From contig JBBIHP010000048.1 in NCBI GenBank assembly GCA_037446915.1, positions 1-20,038 on the forward strand: 20,038 nucleotides of DNA, in the 5' to 3' direction. This DNA is from DSXH01 sp037446915. Its GTDB lineage: Bacteria; Bacteroidota; Ignavibacteria; Ignavibacteriales; Melioribacteraceae. A program made the position numbers and the translations under genes. Below the pieces are notes generated by a model, which saw only the letters and a list, made by a program, of their open reading frames with translations, was not told the DNA's origin and searched no databases. Below are positions 15,680 to 20,038 of the stretch, in pieces (the first letter of the stretch is position 1; every line of letters begins with the position of its first letter).

Positions 15680-15683
15680 ATAA

Positions 15684-16652
15684 TTATTCAACCACAAAAG
15701 AAGCTGGTTTAGATCTGCTTCTGTTTCCAAAATCGTCAACACACCAGATTACCCAGAAATACTCGCCGGGCGTCAAATTAATATTCGGAATTAATTCGAT
15801 ATCATCTTTAGAAATATTTTCTTTAGACCAAACAAGTTTGTGAAGGAATTCATCGGTGTAGATTTCTATAGTATATTTAAAATTAAATCCGGGTAGAAAT
15901 CTGAACCATTTAAGAGTTGGTCTTGAAGATACCATTACCTTGTTTAATGGTTCTCTTGCAATAACCTCTTGTTTAATTATCCTCATTACATTAGCGCTGC
16001 CGACATTAAACGTACGTCTTGAATCGTCGACCGTGACAGTTTCAAATTTTTTACCTATCACTATATCCAGAGAAGTAATCTTTAAATCCTCGGAGGTATA
16101 TGTACCTTCATAATAATTCGAAGATGAATTAAATATCAATCTTCTGGAAAAATTGAGATCGGTTGATTTTATGTAAACGGTGTCAATTCTATTGTCAACA
16201 TCGTTCACCAAAACTTGAGCGGTAATACTAATATTCTGAACATCCGGATATTTATTTTGAACGGTTGTAAATAAGTTATACTTATTAATAACGGGAAGTG
16301 CATTTAATGTAAAATCGGCTCGCTTGTTTTTTTCTCCGCTCCACACAACCAATAGAGAATCTTTTGAATAACCTTCTTTTTCAATAAGAAGAATTCCATT
16401 GTTCATATTCAGATCATCAATTTTGAAATTACCGTTTTGGTCCGTTTGTGTAATGATGTTCTGACCTTTCCAAAAAACTTTAACTCCGGCTATTGGCTGT
16501 TGCGGAGTTGCTTTTGTTTTAACCGAACCTTCGATGTAAACCAGTTTATAATCCGGACTTTGCGGATCGAGCGGATTTAATCTCTCCGCGTCACAGGAAA
16601 ATAAACCAAGAGGAATAACAACAGTAATAATAGTTAGAAATAATTTTTTCAT
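15684..16652 (-). CDS. Lipoprotein with carboxypeptidase-regulatory-like and FN3-like domains
   Basis: 322 residues. The signal peptide ends in a lipobox LFSC with the lipidated Cys at residue 20. Residues about 40-115 look like a carboxypeptidase regulatory-like beta domain (IEGSVKTKATPQQPIAGVKV, TQTDQNGNFKIDDL, LLIEKEGYSKDSL). The C-terminal part (about 235-322) resembles a fibronectin type III or Ig-like fold (RPTLKWFRFLPGFNFKYTIEIY, PGEYFWVIWCVDDFGNRSRS). It should sit in the outer or inner membrane facing the periplasm or surface; the role is unknown. A TTG at 16661 is possible, but the ATG at 16652 gives a normal MKKLFL signal peptide. First gene of the five-gene operon, 98 bases after the phzF-like gene, with palindromic sequences in that gap. 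Confidence 0.8.
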   Translation of the reverse strand: MKKLFLTIITVVIPLGLFSCDAERLNPLDPQSPDYKLVYIEGSVKTKATPQQPIAGVKVFWKGQNIITQTDQNGNFKIDDLNMNNGILLIEKEGYSKDSLLVVWSGEKNKRADFTLNALPVINKYNLFTTVQNKYPDVQNISITAQVLVNDVDNRIDTVYIKSTDLNFSRRLIFNSSSNYYEGTYTSEDLKITSLDIVIGKKFETVTVDDSRRTFNVGSANVMRIIKQEVIAREPLNKVMVSSRPTLKWFRFLPGFNFKYTIEIYTDEFLHKLVWSKENISKDDIELIPNINLTPGEYFWVIWCVDDFGNRSRSKPASFVVE

Positions 16653-16691
16653 TACAAACAATTAAAATGATGCTGTAAATTAGGTATTTTG

Positions 16692-16723
16692 CGCAAATTT
16701 TTCGCACCACGCAAAATTTTGCG
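16692..16723. promoter_or_regulatory. Tandem palindromic elements before the lipoprotein operon
   Basis: CGCAAAATTTTGCG (16710-16723) is a perfect 14-bp palindrome, and CGCAAATTTTTCGC (16692-16705) is a related imperfect copy, centre to centre 18 bp apart. A weak TATTAT on the minus strand (16732-16727) just upstream could be a -10 element, which would put the palindromes near the transcription start. They may form a two-site operator for the five-gene operon. The -35 match is poor, and a weak hairpin at the end of the phzF-like transcript is the alternative. Confidence 0.35.
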
Positions 16724-16750
16724 GGTATAATATGCAGAAATTATTATAAA

Positions 16751-17539
16751 TTAAAAATACAAAAATATACTTCCAGTAAGATAAAGCACCGCTTGACCGC
16801 TTATTTTGATTCTTTCTTGAAGGTTTTCGCAGATTAGCACCCCACCGCGTTCAGAAAGCTGATGTGCTATTAACTTTTGCTTACCAAGTTTTTTTGACCA
16901 ATAGGGAGTTAAAACCGTATGAGCCGAACCGGTTACCGGATCCTCGTTTATTCCAAGATTTGGCGCGAACATTCGAGAAACAAAATCAACTTCTTTTCCT
17001 TTAGCAGTAACAATCATATGTACTGGATGAAGTTGTTTTAATAATTCAAAGTCAGGTTTTAAATTCCTTATATAATCTTCAGAGTCGAATACTAAAAATA
17101 AATATTCGCCCCCTTCAAGAATTTCAATAGGTTCTATTTCAAAACATTCTGATAATCTTTCCGGTTTTTTAGTCGGCCGGGGATTGTTCGCTGGAAAATC
17201 AAGTGTCAGATAGTCGCCATCTTTTTCAACGGTGAGTATTCCGCTGCGGGAATTGAAATTTATTTTGCTGCTTTCTTTTTCAATATAATTAAAAATCACA
17301 TATGCAGATGCAAGTGTTGCGTGTCCGCAAAGATTAACTTCTTTAAGTGGAGTCATCCAGCGGATATGATAATTTTTATCTTCCTTTACAAAGAACGCGG
17401 TTTCAGCAAGATTATTTTCGGCTGCAATTTTTTGCATTGTTTCATCATCAAGCCAATTATCAAGCGGGACAACCGCCGCCGGGTTGCCGCTAAATAATTT
17501 ATTTGTGAATGCATCTACCTGATAAATTGGAAGTGTCAT
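16751..17539 (-). CDS. PhzF-family isomerase-like protein
   Basis: 262 residues in the usual PhzF length range. Landmarks are QVDAFTNKLFSGNPAAVV at the N-terminus, NLAETAFF with Glu46 in the position of the PhzF catalytic Glu, NLCGHATLASAY (His73), and the second-half EDPVTGSAHTVL. The family has a two-fold diaminopimelate-epimerase-like fold and catalyses proton shifts; PhzF itself isomerises a phenazine precursor. No other phenazine genes are present, so this is one of the many PhzF homologues of unknown substrate. GGAG lies 7 bases before the ATG. It follows the yjjX-like gene by 62 bases containing a GATC-rich repeat. Confidence 0.88.
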   Translation of the reverse strand: MTLPIYQVDAFTNKLFSGNPAAVVPLDNWLDDETMQKIAAENNLAETAFFVKEDKNYHIRWMTPLKEVNLCGHATLASAYVIFNYIEKESSKINFNSRSGILTVEKDGDYLTLDFPANNPRPTKKPERLSECFEIEPIEILEGGEYLFLVFDSEDYIRNLKPDFELLKQLHPVHMIVTAKGKEVDFVSRMFAPNLGINEDPVTGSAHTVLTPYWSKKLGKQKLIAHQLSERGGVLICENLQERIKISGQAVLYLTGSIFLYF

Positions 17540-17559
17540 TTTATCTCCCGATAAATCCC

Positions 17560-17587
17560 GATCATGATCAGGATCATGTTCTTGATC
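17560..17587. repeat. GATC-rich short repeat cluster
   Basis: Four GATC sites fall within 28 bases (17560, 17566, 17572, 17584). They include the palindrome GATCATGATC and an inverted repeat CATGAT-CAGG-ATCATG able to form a 6-bp hairpin with a CAGG loop. It lies in the 62-base gap upstream of the phzF-like gene, close to its ribosome-binding site. It could be an operator or a leader structure; the function is unknown. Confidence 0.4.
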
Positions 17588-17601
17588 ATTAAAATAATTT
17601 A

Positions 17602-18135
17602 TTAGAAGTATTTGTCTTTATGCAAAAACGGAATAATCGCAACCTTAAGCCCTTCTTTATATAGTTCCTTTCTGTTCATAACACCATTCGTAAAGTAACC
17701 AATAGCACCGTGTTTCTGTTTTGTATTTTCTTCGTTTTTAATTTCATCCATAACAATACCAAACTCTGTTCCCTTTAACAGTTTTTCGACAACTAAAACA
17801 GGAAGCTGAAAATGTGGAGATGTTCCAAATCCAATATTCCCCGATTTATCAATAATACACATGCAGCCGAATGCAAACCATCTATCAAACTCTTTAGAAA
17901 TTCCTCCTTCGATACCAACGAATAAATCTGCATTAATTTTATTTGATTCATCCAGTGCTTTCAGGTTTAATGCTCTGTTTTTTGCGCCTATAAAAGTTTC
18001 ATCGCCAACCGGCTGAATTGAAACACCGGATTCTACTTCGATTCCGGTTACTTCAATATCCTGAAAGTAATTTGACAGTGCTTCGCGAACGGCGTTGATC
18101 TTAACAGGATTTTTTGAGCCGACAAGAATATTCAT
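17602..18135 (-). CDS. yjjX: YjjX-like inosine/xanthosine triphosphatase (DUF84)
   Basis: 177 residues, the normal length for the family. The N-terminus NILVGSKNPVKINAVREAL is the YjjX/ITPase nucleotide-binding start; IQPVGDETFIGAKNRA and ADLFVGIEGGI are the other conserved blocks, and KHGAIGYFTNGVMNRKELY is the characteristic C-terminal segment. It should hydrolyse non-canonical ITP and XTP to monophosphates in the cytoplasm and so protect the nucleotide pool. Gene order esterase, yjjX, phzF with gaps of 34 and 62 bases on one strand suggests they may share a transcript, with no obvious functional link. AGGA precedes the ATG by about 10 bases. Confidence 0.87.
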   Translation of the reverse strand: MNILVGSKNPVKINAVREALSNYFQDIEVTGIEVESGVSIQPVGDETFIGAKNRALNLKALDESNKINADLFVGIEGGISKEFDRWFAFGCMCIIDKSGNIGFGTSPHFQLPVLVVEKLLKGTEFGIVMDEIKNEENTKQKHGAIGYFTNGVMNRKELYKEGLKVAIIPFLHKDKYF

Positions 18136-18169
18136 TTATTATTATCCTAAGCTACAGCAAGAAAAAAAA

Positions 18170-19300
18170 TCAGTTTGTAAAAAATAATTTCAGCGGGCGC
18201 CACATTCTCTTAGCCCAGGCTGCTTCATTATGTTCTGCTTCCTTATCAATAAAAACAGAAAAATCTTTCTCTTCAGCATATCCTTTCTTTTTCAGAACTT
18301 TTATCATTTCATCAATTCCCGGCTGAAGAACCGATTCGAGTCCCACACCTCCATTATCAATATAGAACAATAAATTTTTCTTCTTTCCATTATATTTTTC
18401 AACTTCATTAACATAATTAAAATCCCTGAACTTAAATGCGGGAGAAAAGCAAGCAGCTTTAGAAAACACTTCCGGATAATCCCATGCAAGAACAAATGAA
18501 ATAAGTCCGCCCATCGAAGAACCGCCAACAGATGTATTCAAACGGTCCGCCAATGTTCTGTAATTCTTATCAACAAAAGGTTTTATATGATCGACGATTA
18601 GTTTCATATATAATTTACCAAGACGGGTTTTATTATACTCTTCCGCTCTGTCGGATGTATTGTTAATACCAACAACAATAAACGGTTCGATCTCGCCTTT
18701 TGTAATTAGACTATCTGCTGTTTCATCAACCTGCCAATCGATGAATGTATTTGAAGTCCGCGGGTCAATTAAATTCTGTCCATCATGCATATAAAGAACA
18801 GGAAACCGCCTCTCTTTTTCGGTTTCGTAATTTGGTGGAAGCCATACAAAAATATCTCGCGGTTTTAAACCTTCCACAACAAAATCTTTGTGGAACTCCG
18901 CTTTTCCTGTAATCTGACCTTTGACAGTAAAATTAAATTTATCTCTCCAATTCATAATAGTAACAACTACAGTTGTATCTTTGCCGGCAACCAGAACAGA
19001 ATTTTGCGGAACAGATGAATCGCTTCCTAATGCTTCTGTTGACCAGGATCCTTTAGTGAATTTGTATTCCATCCGAAATCCCTTCGGAATCTGGAAAGAT
19101 TTCTTCCAGGTTTTATTTCCAACATTATTAAGCATTACAAGATCCGGTTTCCAACTTCCAAGAATCTCTGAATTTCCGGAAACATATACTTTGGCGGTGT
19201 CATCAAGTGTGGGAGATATTACTTCCAGAATCACTTTAAAAGTCTGTGCATTTAAGTTAAATCCCCAGAAGAAAATTAGCGCTAGTAAATACTTCTTCAT
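18170..19300 (-). CDS. Secreted esterase (Esterase D/IroE type) with N-terminal CBM20-like domain
   Basis: 376 residues. A signal peptide (1-19, ending LNAQ) is followed by a beta domain (about 20-118) with VYVSGNSEILGSWKP and MEYKFTKGSWSTE, the pattern of CBM20 starch-binding modules. The second part (about 125-376) is an alpha/beta hydrolase of the putative esterase family: FVWLPPNYE, VLYMHDGQNL, the nucleophile Ser262 in GSSMGG, then Asp315 in YIDNGG and His357 in EHNEAAW as the likely triad. It is exported to the periplasm or beyond and probably cleaves ester bonds on a glycan, siderophore or similar; the substrate is not known. GAGG lies shortly before the ATG. Divergent from the PHP gene across 187 bases. 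Confidence 0.87.
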   Translation of the reverse strand: MKKYLLALIFFWGFNLNAQTFKVILEVISPTLDDTAKVYVSGNSEILGSWKPDLVMLNNVGNKTWKKSFQIPKGFRMEYKFTKGSWSTEALGSDSSVPQNSVLVAGKDTTVVVTIMNWRDKFNFTVKGQITGKAEFHKDFVVEGLKPRDIFVWLPPNYETEKERRFPVLYMHDGQNLIDPRTSNTFIDWQVDETADSLITKGEIEPFIVVGINNTSDRAEEYNKTRLGKLYMKLIVDHIKPFVDKNYRTLADRLNTSVGGSSMGGLISFVLAWDYPEVFSKAACFSPAFKFRDFNYVNEVEKYNGKKKNLLFYIDNGGVGLESVLQPGIDEMIKVLKKKGYAEEKDFSVFIDKEAEHNEAAWAKRMWRPLKLFFTN

Positions 19301-19487
19301 TTAATACCTCTTTTCCTTTGATCAAAAATAACAATATTTATAATTATCAATCACAGGAGAATTTGAAGTATTTATTCTTTACAATTCTTTAACAAACAAA
19401 AGTGAATAAACCGGGATATTTTTTTCATATAGTCTAAACGATTGGTTATTTTTCAAAAGCAAATTTCACAGATTTGGAGCCTACCAC

Positions 19488-20038
19488 ATGAAAATCAAAA
19501 ATCCTTTTTCCGTACTCTTATTATTTGTTACTTTTATTAGTTTAAGTGCCCAACCTAACTACAGGAAGGAAATTAAGATTCCGGATATCCCCGGTTACAA
19601 AACATTGAAATGCGATTTTCACTCGCACACTATTTTTTCTGATGGAACCGTCTGGCCTACATTCAGAATTGAAGAAGCTTGGCGCGATGGATTAGATGCT
19701 CTTGCAATTACCGACCATATAGAGTATCAACCTCACAAAGATTATGTGCCTACAAAACATAATGCCGCATATGAAATAGGAAAGAACACCGCTAAAGAAC
19801 TTGGTTTGATTTTAATCCATGGAGCTGAAATTACACGCGATATGCCTCCGGGACACCTCAATGCAATTTTTATTACCGATGGAAATGCGCTCGTAAAAGA
19901 AACCTGGAAAGAAGCTATACAAGAAGCAGTAAAGCAAGGCGGATTAGTTTTCTGGAATCATCCCGGATGGCGCGGACAGCAGCCCGATGGAGTTCCCCGC
20001 TGGTATGATGAGCATACATACTTATATGAAAATAAATT
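19488..20038 (+). CDS. Secreted PHP-domain metal-dependent phosphoesterase, 3' truncated
   Basis: An open frame from the ATG at 19488 runs off the window end with 183 codons and no stop. A signal peptide (1-22, ending SAQ) precedes PHP-domain metal ligands: CDFHSHTIFSDGT (His45, His47), AITDHIEY (Asp76, His77), HGAEIT (His111, Glu114) and WNHPGW (His158). PHP enzymes are metal-dependent phosphoesterases; exported members of this type in Bacteroidota are of unknown substrate. GGAG lies about 9 bases before the ATG. The 187-base gap to the divergent esterase gene (19301-19487) shows no convincing promoter pair or operator, though it must hold both promoters. Confidence 0.85.
   Translation, partial: MKIKNPFSVLLLFVTFISLSAQPNYRKEIKIPDIPGYKTLKCDFHSHTIFSDGTVWPTFRIEEAWRDGLDALAITDHIEYQPHKDYVPTKHNAAYEIGKNTAKELGLILIHGAEITRDMPPGHLNAIFITDGNALVKETWKEAIQEAVKQGGLVFWNHPGWRGQQPDGVPRWYDEHTYLYENK

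Noticed and set aside
15680..15742. Longer N-terminus for the GAF sigma-54 activator
   Set aside because: It would overlap the lipoprotein gene by 59 bases; the ATG at 15679 lies 4 bases after that gene's stop.
16751..17539. Evidence for a phenazine biosynthesis cluster
   Set aside because: Only a PhzF-like gene is present; neighbours are a nucleotide-pool enzyme and an esterase, and PhzF homologues are common outside phenazine pathways.
18921..19304. Plus-strand open frame of 127 codons
   Set aside because: It is antisense to the signal peptide and CBM20-like domain of the esterase gene, which is well supported; composition and lack of motifs mark it as a shadow.

Overview
The window comes from an AT-rich bacterial genome that most resembles the Ignavibacteria/Melioribacter branch of the Bacteroidota–Chlorobi group. 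The main evidence is a type IX secretion (T9SS) C-terminal sorting domain of the type with NYPNPFNPSTTI, plus a DUF4922 protein, short secretion signals ending in AQ, and several genes without a clear Shine-Dalgarno sequence. No rRNA, tRNA, CRISPR array or insertion sequence was seen. The assignment rests on recognised protein style, not a database search.

Layout. 1-1691 (+): the end of a family-2 glycosyltransferase and a DUF4922 HIT-fold nucleotidyltransferase-like gene. 1787-2110 (-): a small SpoVG-family gene whose leader can sequester its own Shine-Dalgarno. 2343-7183 (-): a four-gene signalling operon, in transcription order a PAS histidine kinase, an NtrC-type sigma-54 response regulator, a STAS anti-sigma-factor antagonist, and a receiver-PP2C phosphatase. 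7256-8380 (-): an MFS transporter. 8485-9705 (+): a U32-family TrhP-like protein. 9707-10081 (-): a second STAS protein. 10475-16652 (-): a tightly packed five-gene operon of a lipoprotein, GAF/sigma-54 activator, Ser/Thr kinase with PEGA repeats, secreted Kelch protein with T9SS tail, and a small membrane protein. 16751-19300 (-): PhzF-like, YjjX-like and secreted esterase genes. 19488-20038 (+): the start of a secreted PHP-domain protein.

The most interesting spot is the roughly 390-base gap at 10082-10474. Read on the minus strand it holds an 18-bp perfect palindrome, then a near-consensus sigma-54 (-24/-12) promoter, then about 72 nucleotides without a start codon that end in a strong intrinsic terminator. 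This looks like a sigma-54-dependent small RNA, or a terminating leader for the STAS gene downstream. The window also encodes two sigma-54 activators, one on each side of this site.

How the genes may work together (inference): the histidine kinase could feed two response regulators, one acting on sigma-54 promoters and one dephosphorylating STAS proteins. The five-gene operon links an envelope lipoprotein and a secreted Kelch protein to a membrane Ser/Thr kinase and a GAF-gated sigma-54 activator. No RsbW-type anti-sigma kinase is in the window, so the partner-switching circuit is incomplete here.
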